Shown in pieces: positions 12,401 through 25,085 of a stretch of DNA of 64,000 bases. Position 1 is the stretch's first letter; each line of letters opens with the position of its first letter. The stretch comes from Rallus limicola (taxonomy: Eukaryota; Chordata; Aves; Gruiformes; Rallidae): NCBI GenBank assembly GCA_022605955.1, contig JAKCOZ010000014.1, positions 12,654,001 through 12,718,000 on the forward strand, read 5' to 3'. The position numbers were made by a program, and so were the translations under genes. The notes under the pieces were generated by a model. The model did not search any database and was not told the origin of the DNA. It saw nothing but the letters and a program-made list of their open reading frames with translations.

Positions 12401-13150
12401 TGATGGCCTTCAGCTACACGGCTACGTGCTGCCTGCCGCCGGGGCGCTACCTGCCGCCGGGGCTCTGCCTGCTTACCGCGGAGGTGTAGCAGCAGGCACG
12501 CCGCAGCCTGCCTCCTGACAGAGGAGACCTCTGTGCGCGTTACCCCACCGAGACCGTGCGCATGGTTTCAGACTTTTAAAATTCTTCTTTCGTGTGTTCT
12601 AAATGAGTATTTTCCTTGTCGCTTCCGGCTCCCAGTGCTACTTAGGCGGCCGCGCCCCAGGCCCGCCTGCACTGCCGACCTCGGGGCCGGGCCGCGGCCC
12701 CTCTCCCCCTCCCGCAGGGAGCGAGCAGCAGCGCCAGGCCGTGCAGTCCACCGCCGAGTTACCGATTCGCTCGCTCAGCTCCTCACCAATCGTGACATCG
12801 AGGATCTGCTACAAAGCCATCGCACGCTCACCCCCTCAGTCTGTCCCAGGTGGTGCGGCCCCGCGCTGTCGGAACGGGAGAGGGAGGCAGAACCAACCAT
12901 CGCGGGGGTGGGGAGGCAGCGCTACTGGCGGAGGTACCGCCGAGGGCTAGGACATGAGGGAGGGGGCTCGCCGGCCCCTGCCGGGCGCGGGAGGGTTTCC
13001 CCGTCCGGGAGCGGCGGGGCCGCGGCCGAGACTGCCCCTAGCGGAGCTGGGTGGCACGGCAATGGCGGTGTCGGGCGCGGTGGGGCGGCCGCAGAGGCTG
13101 CAACGCGGGGTGGTGCACGGAAGCCCCGTGGCGTCACAGCCCTTCCGTGC
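12400..13150. promoter_or_regulatory. Second CpG island, immediately upstream of OXSM; likely promoter and noncoding first exon
   Basis: This is a strongly GC- and CpG-rich block with two NotI-type octamers (12646-12653, 13085-13092). An ETS/GABP-type core CTTCCGG lies at 12622-12628 and a CCAAT box at 12786-12790; both are typical of promoters of nuclear genes for mitochondrial proteins. Possible first-exon donors are CCCAG|GTGGTG (12849/12850) and GCGGAG|GTACCG (12933/12934). I cannot choose between them without transcript data. A short repeated CTGCCGCCGGGG lies at 12433-12462. Confidence 0.7.
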
Positions 13151-13623
13151 CGGTTTTACGCCTGGTTTAAACATTTACAGTAGTTGATGCCATTTAAACA
13201 CCCGGCGATGTCCGATAGCTCCTGTTCCTGGTGCTCCCCTTGAGGTGACCAGGCACTTGGTCTCCCTTAGGCACAGGGAGCTGTTGATGCTCGTTGTTGG
13301 GGCCTCCAGGCAACCGGTGGTTAAAGCCTTGGGGGGAGTTTTACAGTGAAGCCGAAGTGCGTGGCAGGGCACGGTGCTGCAGTCATTTCCATTAGCGGCT
13401 GAAGCTCTTGGAGCCTGCTAGCACACTGGCAAAGCAAACGCGTTGGTATGCCCTCTCTGCCGTGCCTGATGACAGAAGTAGAAGCTGTGTTTCCCTTTCT
13501 GCAGGGTTGAAATAGGCTTTCATATAAAAAGCAGGTTATTAACGTTGCGTGACTGGAATGTTTGTAATTTGGCTGCTTTATTACTCAGTTTGTGATTTAT
13601 TTCCTCCCCCCCCAGTCACAGGA

Positions 13624-13638
13624 ATGTGTTTGAAGTGA
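13624..13638 (+). other. Short uORF ahead of OXSM (Met-Cys-Leu-Lys-stop)
   Basis: ATG at 13624 is followed by three codons and TGA at 13636-13638, ending 12 nt before the OXSM start. The splice acceptor is most likely at 13615 (CCCCCCCCAG), so the uORF would be in the mature 5' leader. If the alternative AG at 13620-13621 is used, the ATG is still included. It could lower OXSM translation; this is inferred. Confidence 0.55.
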
Positions 13639-13650
13639 TTGATTTCCGCC

Positions 13651-14633
13651 ATGTTCTCACAGTGCTCACGGGATCTATTAAAGATTGTGAATATTCATCT
13701 CCGGAGCCCGAATTTAAATCTGCCTTTACAAAACCACAGAAGAGCTTTCAGCAAGTCACTGCCCGTGTGTCGAAGGAAAGTAGTTGTTACAGGTATTGGC
13801 TTAGTGTCCCCTCTTGGTGTGGGGGCTCAGTTTGCATGGAAGCGCCTTCTCCAAGGAGACAGTGGGATTACATCTCTAGACGGGGAAGAATATGCAGGTG
13901 TCCCGTGTAAAGTGGCTGCTTGTGTGCCAAGGGGAGACGAGGAGGGTCAGTTTAATGAAGAACGCTTTGTGTCGAAGTCAGAGATCAAGTCCATGAGTTC
14001 TGCTACGGTCATGGCCATCGGTGCAGCAGAGCTAGCGATAAAGGACTCTGGCTGGTCTCCTCAGTCTGAACAGGATCGCATAAGTGCTGGTGTGGCAATT
14101 GGGATGGGAATGGTTCCGCTGGAAGAGATTGCTGATACAGCCGCTTTATTTAAAACAAAGGGCTATAACAAGGTCAGCCCATTCTTTGTCCCAAAGATTT
14201 TAGTCAATATGGCAGCGGGCCATATCAGCATTAAATACCAGCTGAAAGGGCCGAATCATGCTGTGTCAACTGCGTGTACCACAGGCGCACATGCTGTTGG
14301 AGACTCCTTCAGATTTATTGCTGCTGGTGATGCTGATGTCATGTTGGCCGGAGGGACCGAGGCTTGCATTAGCCCTTTGTCCTTGGCTGGATTTGCAAGA
14401 GCTCGGGCCCTCAGCACGAGTTTTAATTCAAGCCCAAAAATGGCGTGTCGACCGTTTGATTCGCGGCGAGAAGGATTTGTAATGGGAGAGGGTGCTGCTG
14501 TGCTGGTCTTGGAAGAGTATGAACATGCTGTGCAAAGAGATGCTAGGATCTATGCAGAAGTTTTAGGTTATGGACTGTCTGGTGATGCTTGCCACATAAC
14601 AGCACCTAATCCAGAGGGAGATGGTGCATTCAG
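13651..14633 (+). CDS. OXSM: OXSM coding exon (first)
   Basis: Encodes residues 1-328: the presequence, the N-terminal half of the thiolase-like fold and the nucleophile Cys209. Its leader probably begins at 13616 after a C-rich acceptor. The exon ends TTCAG with donor GTAAGA at 14634; the Arg328 codon is split after two bases. Confidence 0.96.
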
Positions 14634-17600
14634 GTAAGAACCATGTGTTGATTATGATGGCTACTTCATATGGTATTTATTCTGGGTACATTTTTTTTCT
14701 GTGATTACATGCTTCTCCTAGGGAAATGCTGGTTTTGGAATTTTTTTTTAATTAATATTCCAAAAGCTGAAAAGCCTAATCTGAAAAATGAAAGAGCTTC
14801 CAGTAAGGTTTTGTTCTGATAACAGATGAAGGCCAGCTCTTGCTAGACTCAGCCTTTTTGTATGGAATTATGAAAACTTTATGTGAAAATATTTTGTCTG
14901 GTGCCTCCAGCTGTTCTCACAAGTAAGCCTCAATGGAAACTTCTTTTTTAAGATCTTTGTGGTGCAATAGAACCTTCTCAGGTTCTCTTTCACCCTTTGT
15001 CCATGGAGAAGAGAGATCCAACTGCAAAAGCAGGTCATATCACTTGTGGTCTGCAAGGGGATTAGCATTCCTAAAAAAAAACCCCAAGTGGTGAAGGCTG
15101 TAGAGCACTCGAGGATGTAATTTGTTAGAATAATTGCTGTACATGTATTTAGCATGAATTGTGGCTATTCTGATCTAGAAAAGACTTTGGCTTTGCACAG
15201 GGAAAGTATTTACACCGTATACCTGTGCTACAATCATGTTTGAATTCTTCATTCTGATATTGCTAAGAGTGGTGGTGGAGTGCCATAGCAGAAATACTCT
15301 TTGGTAGTATTGAGTAAAATGGTAAAGCTTCATTGTTAATCTCATCACAGACCGGTCATAAGTAGATGATATCCATCTGTCTTTATCATTGGCCTAATTA
15401 AATTTTCAATTAAATTACATGTTTAAGTATATGTATTGTTTGTGAGCTTTGTGTAAGATTATTGCTGGCATTGGGATCTTTAGTAAAGATTTAGTTTGCA
15501 TTATTCTCAATATATGTGAATATTTAATAACAAAATTCAGTATATCACTGCAAAAATAGATCAGGCTTCTGCGTGGTATTGCACAGCTCTGTTTGCATCT
15601 TTATTGGGTCAACAGATTTTTCAGGAAGTGTAATATACCAGGTTTCCCTCAATGCTATTTGATTTATACTTAATTGTTCTGCAGATTTATGAGTGAGTTC
15701 AGTAATCAGGAGTGTCTTATCTCAGATTTTCAGACTTGTTTACCCTTGAGATGATACGGCAATACATTGTAACCGATTTTTTGTGTATTGTAGCACTGCT
15801 GTAGCATATAAATTAAATTCACAGTGTGAAGTAGTTGAAAGTTAATCTTGGTATCCTCAAAATGTAGAGCCTTCCCACTCTTGAGATAATACATTTTAAT
15901 ACAGTCTTCAAACTAGTATTTTGTTACTGCAGTGATATATGGATTGAATTTGAAATGTATATGCTTCTCTTACATTTCTGTAAGAATTCTATTTACCACG
16001 CCAAAGAATTTCAGGGGAATATGTATTTTTTTTGGTCGTCATCTAATTACTACTTCAGCTGGAGACTCATACATATGTTGGAATAAACCAACAGGAAATG
16101 AGAGGCGAAGGCAGACTCAGATGTGTGGATATAAAATATGTTCTGTGCAATTAATCTGCTGCCTCTGTTCCTTGCAGCTGACATACTTAACTAAATTGAT
16201 TTATCTTTTCCCTCATGATTGATCAGTAATCTTTTTTGCCTGAATGTTGGTTCAGTGTCCAGTGACAATAAGCATCAATGGACTCTAACCTAAGCTAAGC
16301 TGGATGCTTCTGAGGGTACAAGGCTGCACTGGAGACATTTAAGTTAGTCCAGCAGCCTGTGCTATTTTTTTTATTATTATTTTTTTAGCTTCCTTTTATT
16401 ACTTATTTTTCATGGATTTCAAAAGAGTCAGTGATCCTTTGCTCAGAGATACTTTGTGAAGTTGTGTGCGCCAGGAGAGATGTGTGATTCATCCTCTTCT
16501 TTCTGTGGGGAATCTGTGAGAAAATCACAATGTGGAGCTGTATTGATCCTTCTCTGTTTTACATGAAAAAAACCCCATGTTTCATAGAGGCAGTCACCAT
16601 CCACAGGCCATCAGGAGTCAGAATGGAAGACCGTGTCAGGGTAGAAGAGTGTGGCTTGCAGTATATTTCATTTTATATAGGGAAATTGGTTCTATCTCCT
16701 TGACATGCAAAAGAAGCTCATGAAGAAGACGACTTTTTTTTCTTTCATCCCTCAAGGTTTTTGTTTGATAGAGCAATTTTTATTCCTAATTCCCTAAATA
16801 TGCAGGGAAACAAAATGTAAAAAACTGGGGAATATTCTTTTCACTCAAAATGGCAAGGGGATTTCTTGGGTCGTAGTACTGAATGGTACACAAATGTGTC
16901 AGCTACCCTAGAGGAATGTCAGTGGGGAGAACCTAATTTTTGTAGTAATTTAAGGTAGTTATGCTAAAGTAGAATGTTTTCAAATTTTGCACTGAAAAGA
17001 GTCTTTTATATATTAATGTAGTCTGTAGAGATTATTAGGTCTTCTTTTTTTCCTATTGCATTTTTCACAATTGTGGAATATATTCATTGATTCAGTAATA
17101 TTTTTTAGCAGGAAATCTGATTTTATAGTGAACCTCACCATTACTGTCTTTCTGGGGTGGCAAAATACAGAAGCTAGTGTGTTGCTTTAGGTGAATCCAT
17201 CTCTTGTCATTTACCTCTCTGGTAAACTATGTCACGCGGATTCTCACATTTGATAAACATTTTAGAACAACTTGTGTGGTTGCTTTTGGTTTGTACATGT
17301 GTGTTAGTGACAAAATACAATGGCAAATTCAGCATTCAGCCTTCTGGTTTGCTTTTTTTTTTTCTCCCCCCTTAGGTGTATGTCTGCAGCAATAAAAGAT
17401 TCAGGGATCAAACCTGAAGATATAACGTATGTCAACGCACATGCAACCTCTACGCCTCTCGGAGATGCTGCTGAGAATCAAGCAATCAAGAGGCTCTTTA
17501 AGGATCACTCACGTAATATTGCAGTCTCCTCAACAAAGGGAGCAACGGGACATCTTTTGGGGGCTGCAGGAGCTATTGAAGCAGCTTTTACTGTGCTCTC

Positions 17601-17778
17601 TTGTTACTATCAAATTTTGCCACCTACTCTCAACTTAGAGAAAACAGAGGCAGAGTTTGATCTCAATTACGTTCCCTTAACAGCCCAGGAGTGGAAGACT
17701 GAAACCCGGCGTATAGCACTCACTAATTCTTTCGGCTTTGGTGGTACCAATGCAACTTTGTGCTTTGCAAGTGTTTAA
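13651..17778 (+). CDS. OXSM: OXSM, mitochondrial 3-oxoacyl-ACP synthase (complete, two coding exons)
   Basis: This is the condensing enzyme of mitochondrial type II fatty-acid synthesis: it extends acyl-ACP with malonyl-ACP and supports lipoic-acid production in the matrix. Joining 13651-14633 and 17376-17778 gives 461 codons; the human protein has 459 as I recall. Residues 1 to about 40 are Arg/Lys-rich with one acidic residue, a plausible mitochondrial presequence. The KAS fold starts at [16 protein letters not shown]. Catalytic Cys209 lies in [10 protein letters not shown], His350 in [11 protein letters not shown], and Lys382 and His387 in [14 protein letters not shown]. The Gly-rich C-terminal FGFGGTNA loop is present. 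I chose the ATG at 13651 because it has G at -3, begins the presequence and fits the family length; the frame is open a little upstream but has no other ATG. The gene looks intact, and NGLY1 is its divergent neighbour. Confidence 0.97.
14634..17375 (+). other. OXSM intron between the two coding exons
   Basis: A 2742-bp AT-rich intron from GTAAGA to a T/C-rich tract ending CCCCCTTAG. No repeat family or RNA gene is recognised. T-rich runs occur near 16364-16386. Confidence 0.9.
17376..17778 (+). CDS. OXSM: OXSM coding exon (last)
   Basis: Completes Arg328 and encodes residues 329-461 ending ATLCFASV, with TAA at 17776-17778. It carries His350, Lys382 and His387 of the active site. The split Arg reads [10 protein letters not shown] across the junction, matching the family. 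Confidence 0.96.
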
Positions 17779-17995
17779 CTTGGGCAGTGCATGTTGTGCA
17801 AAGTGGCCCTGACAATGATTTTCTGTACTGCTGCCCCTGATGTGTACCGTGATCTTCTCCCAGCTTTGAGAATTGCTCATTTGATGCACAAGAATTTTAC
17901 TCATCCTAACAATTACATGGGTAATTCTTTTAGAAAGGAAGAATTTATTTTACTCATTTTAATAGAAATAAATAAAAAGACCTCTTCTTTGTGTA
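17779..17995 (+). terminator. OXSM: OXSM 3' UTR and poly(A) signal
   Basis: Two overlapping AATAAA hexamers occur at 17967-17972 and 17971-17976. Cleavage is expected about 10-25 nt downstream, and a GT/T-rich element (TTTGTGTAG, then TTTCTGTTCTTG) follows to 18016. The short 3' UTR of roughly 220 nt is inferred. Confidence 0.8.
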
Positions 17996-20392
17996 GTAAA
18001 GAAGTTTCTGTTCTTGATTAGAAGATGAGACATTGATCATTCCATGTTTTTACTTCATTAGAATAGATTCTTCATATGCATGTGGCAGAGAAATCGCTGG
18101 GAAACATTTTTGCAAAGGGAGGATGACTGACAAGTTAGAGCTCCACAGTCATGACTTGATGACTTACTGGTTCATTACTGAGCTCCCCTTTGTTACCTGA
18201 TCCATTTATACTTCTGCCTTTTTCCTCATCGTAAGTTATTTCAAATATCATGCTCGTTCTTCCATGCAGATGACGTTCAGGAGACAGTAATATAGGAGTT
18301 CATGGGATTTCTGACAGTGGTTAATTTTCTTTTCAGCTTTATTCATTTCCATATATTGTGTTGCCTCGTTAGCTATGGCATGGAGTGATCACGGTCACCT
18401 GTGCATACAGCATGACCCATACGTGCAGGAAAAGAATTAGTAGGTGAAAACTTGGGCTTTGAAAATTTGGACAAGAATAGCAAGGTAGATACTCAAATGT
18501 TACACAGAAAGGAAAGACTTTTGAAACCCTTGGTTCTATCAAAATGGAAAAATACAACTAGTCAAACATGGGAGGGGAAGGAGTCTTTTAGCAAAATAAA
18601 AAAGCATATGTAATAAACAAATCTGTATCTTGTGTTGAGGGTGAGAAAAGGGAAGAAAGAGAACAGGTAAATGAAATGATACCTGAAGCTGGCATGTTGA
18701 TGGTGTCTTAGGTTGTCTCTTGCAAAGAACACCTAAAGGACTTTGGCTGTTTCTTCTGACGCCGGTCAGCATCTTGTCCAGGTAGTGCCTCAGTCGATAG
18801 AGCAGCTGTGAGTGCAGTCAGATGTCCCTGTTGGTGGGTTGGCTTATTTAAAGACTTTTCACCAGTTTTCATTTTGAAATGTCAGTCTTAGCCTTTGACC
18901 TGTGTAAAGGGAGGCATAGCAGCTCACTGGGTTTAACATAAAGGTCATATAAAGTAGCTCTATGTAAATTCCATTCTGGAAAGAGATTACTAATGGGATA
19001 TCATGAGGCTTAGCAGAACCCTAAAACAGCATTATTAATACAAATTGTCTGAGTGATGATACAGAACAGCATAATTTTTGCATTTGCTGTCTTACTAAAT
19101 AGAAAGTTAGAGAGAATGATGAGAAAAATGCAGTCAGAGCATGATTAAGACTTTTTCAGAAGCTGTGCTCATACAGAACAATGCAGTCGAAAACAGATTA
19201 ATGAATAAGCCTGAAAGTAAAATAATATACTGCCAAAGGGAAAATGTAAGAGCTTAAAAACTAGAGAGTATGGGAATTTACTGTCAGGAAAAATACCTAC
19301 AAACACCTTAACTTGTGATAATAGTAACAGTACAATGAATGCGGATCTGGAGGCAGAATATAAAATTCAACATTACTCTCTGAAAATTATATGGAAAAAT
19401 ATGAATACATTTAGAGAAATAAGGCTCCAGGAGAGGGCTAGCAGCAAGGCTGTGACTTTGGAGGAAACCATCCAGAGAGTTTCTTCTGGAGATTACATTG
19501 TTTTCAGGTAGTTGCAAACCAGGGTGGAACACAGAAAGCCTCTTAAGATAGCACTGCAGTATTGTGGACATGAAGCACAGCCTGACTAAACTCACCCAAT
19601 ACATACCTGCAGGCCTGCAGACCTGTAATTAGTATTGCGACAGAGAGAGATGTTTTGCTTTCCCTCTGATAGCAGAGATCGTGACCTCGGGAGTGTTGGT
19701 TGCAGGCTCTCCTGTACCAGCCATGAAAAGACAGATTATACTGTCACACATAAAAATAAAACAGAAACTGAAATGATTAAAAGATCTTTCTCCTCACTGC
19801 AGCTCATTGCAATGTAATCATCTGCCGCAAGTAACCTTTAAACCATGAAAGCTTTGTGACAACAGTTATTTTAGGTGTTTTGATTATGGATAGTTTTAGC
19901 AGGCCTGGATGCAGCAGTGTGCAGCATCGCCCTGCAGGGAATTAGATTTTTCAAAAAAAAAAATTAATAGAGCCAAAGTTTAACCCCTGTCTAGTTGAAT
20001 TTTGTTTGGATACGTTTCATTTTTATGTAATTGTTTGGAGTCCTCTCTTTTTATCACATACCCCACTGAGCTAATCAGGGACTACTTACTGCTAATTACT
20101 GCTTTTTTATGGTAGCAGCAAACATAAAAGGAAAATAGATATCTCTGTTGCTAAACAGAGTGGGCAAATTGACCAACATATTAAATCAGAATGCTTTCCT
20201 TTAAAATGCTCCCTTCATCATAATAACTGAGACATGTAATGGTCCAGAGTTTGGATTAAAAAAAGCTTAATGTTTAGACTCATAAACTTGGAGTTACTTA
20301 AAGTCTGATCAGGAAAGCCTGGTAGAGTGTTTATTTTGAGGCTGCCTTCTGAGGTGGTGTAACACATTTCTGAGAGCCAGATGCTCCAGACA
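17996..20392. other. Intergenic, nothing recognised
   Basis: AT-rich unique-looking sequence downstream of OXSM. No gene, RNA gene or repeat family is recognised. Small open frames on either strand look random. Confidence 0.7.
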
Positions 20393-21480
20393 GGATCACA
20401 GAGTGTCTGAGGCTGGGAGGCAGCTTTGGAGATCACCTAGTCCAGCCCCCCTGCTCAAACAGGGTCACGTGGAGCAGGTTGCTAAGGGGCATGTCCAGCT
20501 GGGTTTTGAGTATTTCCAAAGATAGAGACTCCATGCACAACTTCTGTGTTCAGCCTGTGCCTGTCTTTGGTCAACCTTTCTTACATGTAAATGGCATTTC
20601 CTGTATTTAAAGTTGTGCCCATTGCCTCTGATCCTTTCACCAGACAATACTGAGAAGAGTCTGGTTCCATCTTCTTCATTCCCCCCATAAGGCATTTAAT
20701 ACACATTGATAACACTCCCTGGAGCCTTTGCTTCTCCAGGCTGAACAGTCCCTGCTCCCTCATTCTCTCTTTGTATGTCAGATGCTTCAGTTCCTTCATC
20801 ACCTTTGTGGCCTTTCACTGGACTTGCTCCAGTATGTCCATATTTTTTTTGTGTACTGGTGAGCCCAGGACCAAACCCAGGACTGCAGATGTGTCTCACC
20901 AGTGCGGAGTAGTAGCAAGGATCATCCCCCACAACCTGCTGCTGCAGCTCTTTCTAATGCAGCCCACAGTGCTTTTGGCTGCAAGGACAGCTTGTCCATC
21001 AGAACAACCAGGTCTTTTTCTGCCAAGCTGCTTTCCAGCTGGTTAGCCTGAGGGCAATGGTGCATGGGCTTATTCCTTCCCAGGTGCAAGACTTGGGATT
21101 CCCCTTTCTTGGACTTTGTAAGGTTCCTGTCAGTCTATTTTTCCACCCTGTCCAGGTGCATCCGGATGGCAGCACACCTACCTCGTGTATCAACTGCTCC
21201 TCTCTGTTTTATATAATCAGCCAGCTTGCTGAGGACTCTATCCATTGTCTAGGTCATTAGTGACGATGTTAAACAGTACTGGTCCCAGAAAACATCTCTG
21301 CTCCAGTAGTGACTGGCATCCAGCTGGGCTTCATGCCACTGGTCACAATCCTTCAAGCCCAGCAATCCATCCAGTTTTCGGTCCATTACCCTGTCTACTT
21401 ACCTAGTGTGTACTGCTCCAGTCTGTCAGTAAGGATGTTATGGGAGGCTGTATCAAAACTACTGAAACTGCAATGCTTTT
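20393..21480 (-). mobile_element. CR1 LINE fragment, 3' part including end of reverse-transcriptase ORF
   Basis: Read on the plus strand this is the reverse complement of CR1. It starts with GATCACAGAG-type tail sequence, then 'gagatcacctagtccagccc', 'tgctcaaacagggtcac', 'ctccaggctgaacagtcc', 'ggcctttcactggacttgct', and on through the reverse-transcriptase C-terminal region to about 21480. Many substitutions and indels break the coding frame, so it is a dead, 5'-truncated copy about 1.1 kb long. Confidence 0.9.
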
Positions 21481-22574
21481 CAGGAATCCAACTGATGTTA
21501 AGAGAAACATCTGTCTGAATATACAGATCCCTTCAACAGAAAGCTGCAGACTGTGGTTTCTGTCTGCTGATTGCATCAGGTTTCCTTGTTGAAATGCACA
21601 AGAACACGAACGTCATTTGAGCAATCTCAGTCCCAGTTATTTCCTCATTAGTAGGGTGGAAGCCAGGTAAAAATAGATTATTTTAAAAAAAATATTATTT
21701 GAATCAAATCTTTTTACTTAATCTAATATTTTTTAGAAATAAATGCATTAAAAACAAAAATTGAAATTATGACTTAGATGAACTAATTTCTTTAAAGGAA
21801 CCTAGCAAAGAGTTGTGTATAAAAAAATGCAAGCAGCATATGTTTGCTGAAACCCTACAAACATAAAGCCACTGCTTGGGGTTAATTACTGGCTGCTTCT
21901 AAACAATGTTAAGATTTCATTTTGGATTTCTATAGCTTGTTCTGCAAGTGGAGTGAGAATATATTCCTCATTTCAGTTGTCTCCAGTGAATTTAATTCAG
22001 TGTGCATAAGGCTTTTTCTTAGACATATAGCACATTTTTCCTAATGAAAGAATTTATAAAATAACTCCCTGACAGTTCCTAAATTATTTCAAATTATACC
22101 AAGTTAAAGCTTGAAAGAAATCCTGAACAAAAGTTTTGTTGAGTAAAAACATGATTCATAGTTCTTTGATAATAAAAATTAAGAATAAATGTATAATAAA
22201 CTGTAATTATTTCAAGACATGCATAGCATCCTTTTGAACAAGAAGCTGACTAATGCAATGACACTTTAGGTGCATGTTTTTCTGCTTATCCACCCATGAT
22301 AGTTTGCCTTTCTCTGGTTTGGAGGCTCTAAGTGTACTTTAGACCATTTTTCATAATTTCTTAAGCCAGGAGTGACCCTGTAGTAAAGTGTGTATTACCA
22401 AATCACCAACTGGCTGGTGATCACCCTTGTTCCATCGCCCTTCTCACCCGACCTGTCCTCTGTGGCTCATGGGATGTTTCCCCAAGCCTGGAAAACGCCA
22501 GGGAAGCAGAGAGACACGCAAGGAGCTGGCAGCCACAGCCACAGTAGCCACATTCACACCAACACAAGGCAGCC
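21481..22574. other. Intergenic between CR1 copies, nothing recognised
   Basis: AT-rich sequence without a recognisable gene or repeat. The exact CR1 edges on both sides are uncertain by some tens of bases. Confidence 0.6.
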
Positions 22575-22966
22575 CTAAGCAATGTATATCCAACCGTACC
22601 CTGGGCTGATCAAAAGAAGCGTGGCCAACTGTTTGAGGGAAGTGGTTCTTGCCCTCTGTGCTCATGAGACCCTACCTGGAGTACTGCATTCAACTTTGAA
22701 GTCTCCAGTACAAGAAAGACATTGAACTGTTGAAGCAAGCCCAGAAGGAGGGCCACAAAAATAAACAGAGGGCTGGAACATCTCTGCTATGAAGACAGAC
22801 TGTGGGAGTTCGGCTTGTTCAGCCTGGAGAAGAGGAGGCTCCAGGGAGACTTTATAGCAGCCTTGCAGCACATAAAAGGGCCTACAAGAAAGCTGGAGAA
22901 GGACTGTTTACATGGGCATGGAGTGATAAGACAAGAGATAATGGCTTCAAGATGAAGGATGAGAAA
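22575..22966 (+). mobile_element. CR1 LINE fragment, plus orientation, lacking its 3' tail
   Basis: Carries the conserved CR1 stretches 'gatcaaaagaagcgtggcc', 'cctacctggagtactgc', 'ttcagcctggagaagagg' and 'gcctacaagaaagctggaga', corresponding to the last part of the reverse-transcriptase ORF and its downstream sequence. It stops near 22966 without the usual 3' tail. The frame is broken. It is opposite in orientation to the CR1 copies at 20.4 and 26.2 kb. Confidence 0.9.
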
Positions 22967-23337
22967 TTTGGATATCTGTATATTTGGAGATATGTGCTGG
23001 TCTTATACCAGAAACAAGCCATGGCCAAATCTGAATATATTTGGCAGAAAAGGCATTCTACTAGTTTCTGAGCACTATATGTAACATTTCTACCTTTGAA
23101 AACTTCTCAGGAAAGGTTTCAAAAAATGGTTTTCTTCCACACTGTACGTTTTGGTCCTTCAGCAATATATGCTTGTCTTATTCCAAAGTGATAAATAGAT
23201 GTTGCTGTATCAGAGAATGGGAAGAATGTATACTGAATTGCTAAATTTTCTCCCCTACCCCACTCCCATCTTCAGCCTCTTATATCTTTTCTTAATTTGT
23301 CTGAATAATACAGAACCACTAGATTGTACTATCTGAA

Positions 23338-23400
23338 CCCCCCCCCCCCACCAAAAAAAACAATTAAAAAAATACAAAAAAATCCCCAAAACTCCCAGAC
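23338..23400. repeat. C12 tract plus A-rich low complexity
   Basis: C12 at 23338-23349 is followed by several A runs. It is a simple sequence prone to slippage. Confidence 0.9.
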
Positions 23401-25038
23401 TTTGGCTATATTTTCAGTTTGAATCATGAAGTTGCACATTATTTCAAAGCAGTAAACACCCCAGACTTTGGAATGTGTATAACCTTGCTTTATAAAATGC
23501 GGATATCAAAGAGCTTTCAGACTCAGTGTATTTCAAATGCAGCTGCAGTAGTGGAGAATCCTGCATAATTGAAATAATTTGTGCTTTTAATGGCATGTAA
23601 AAGTCCTAACCACGCTGATTTTCCCAGAGTGTCTTTGTTCAATGGCTTGTGAAAATGCACCATTTCAGCACTAAAAATGGACTAACATCTTGCAGGGTAC
23701 TTGAAAGACCCAGGTTACATCATTCTTCTGTCAGTGGCTCCCTGTGCAATTTCAATCAAGTTACTGAGGCTCAGGTTCAAGTTCTTAAACATGCATTTAG
23801 AAAATTCTTCTCTTCCTTTGTTTTGATATGTGAGTTTTGTTCCACCTGCAACAGAAGAGGTTTGATCCTTAAGTACCTTTGTGAGTTTGGGCAAGTCTCC
23901 CAGGGCTTCTGTTCATCACCTGGACACAATCAAGTCTCCCTACCTGTTAATGATGTGGGGGAAAGTAACTACCCTCGAGATTTAGGTTCTATAGTAATGT
24001 TGGCCCAAATGAGATACTTAGTTTTTAGAAAATAGGAAATTGAAGTTGGGATTATCCTTTTCCATTGCTAAGATCATAGCAAAAATATTTCTTCCTTCTG
24101 GATATTTCTATCAAGACCATACAGGCTCTTCAGTTTAATCAGCATACACTAGCTCATCTGAGATTAAAAATAATTCTGTATATTCCCTCATTTTTTTGAC
24201 AAGACAGGCTCCCACTTGATTTCTAAAGCTAGTATCAGTGACAGAAAAAAATAGGATAAAGGCAGCTTTATAACCTAAGCAAAATGTGTAAAATGTATAA
24301 TAGTTTCTGCTTGGGCAGTAGACATTACTCCAACTTTTGTAACGATGATTAATTTTAACTCGGTAGAAAACTGATTTTCTACCTGGAGTTATCGAACTGT
24401 AAAGAAATATGCCAGTATCAATTGCTTATAGTGAGTACCTCTGTGTAGGAGGCACAATAATTTTAGCATGACAGCTAATATACAGGAATACCAAGCTGGT
24501 AATATATAAGGCTATTGCAGCACAAGGTCTCTGGCAAAACACAGTAATAGGAGTGAACTGAAATAAAATAGTTATAAGAAAGACTGGAAAAAGATCTGTG
24601 TTCATAAAGAGCACAAGGAATACAAAATGAGAACAATAATGGAATAAGAGAAGAATAATTTTTGATGTAGGTCTAGTAGGTTTCCTAGAGTGCTATAAAG
24701 CAGATCAGATGCTAAATAGCTAGACATCCATGTGTTAGCTAATATCATCTTGTAGATCTTGGTGTTAAATATTATTGCTGTGAGCAGTGATCAGTTGTTG
24801 TTGCATGCCTGCAGGGACTGTTCCCTGCAGCTCAGGGTGCAACCAGATGTGCTGTGGACTGAAACAAGATATAAAAGTTATCCTAGGAGTTAACTTAGGA
24901 GTCAGTTCTCATGGTGTTTTGATTTTGTTGGCAGAAAGAAAAAAAAAAAAAGCAGATGGGTTGCTGACATTTGGCTTCATATGGAATGTCTGTAGACTGT
25001 ATTATGAAAGACTTTCAGAAAAGAACAAATCTACCTGG

Positions 25039-25085
25039 TTTTTTTTGTTTCCTTTTTTTTTGGTTTTTTTTTTTTTTTTTTTTTT
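25039..25085. repeat. Poly-T tract (includes T22)
   Basis: T-rich block ending in T22 at 25064-25085. It lacks a recognisable retroposon body on either side. Confidence 0.9.

Noticed and set aside
12533..13183. Long open frames (up to 216 codons) across the OXSM-side CpG island
   Set aside because: Stop codons are rare in GC-rich DNA; frames are open on both strands and the translations are low-complexity Pro/Gly/Arg/Ala.
13639..13650. Extending OXSM upstream to a TTG at 13639
   Set aside because: TTG is not a plausible start here; ATG 13651 has a good context and gives the right length.
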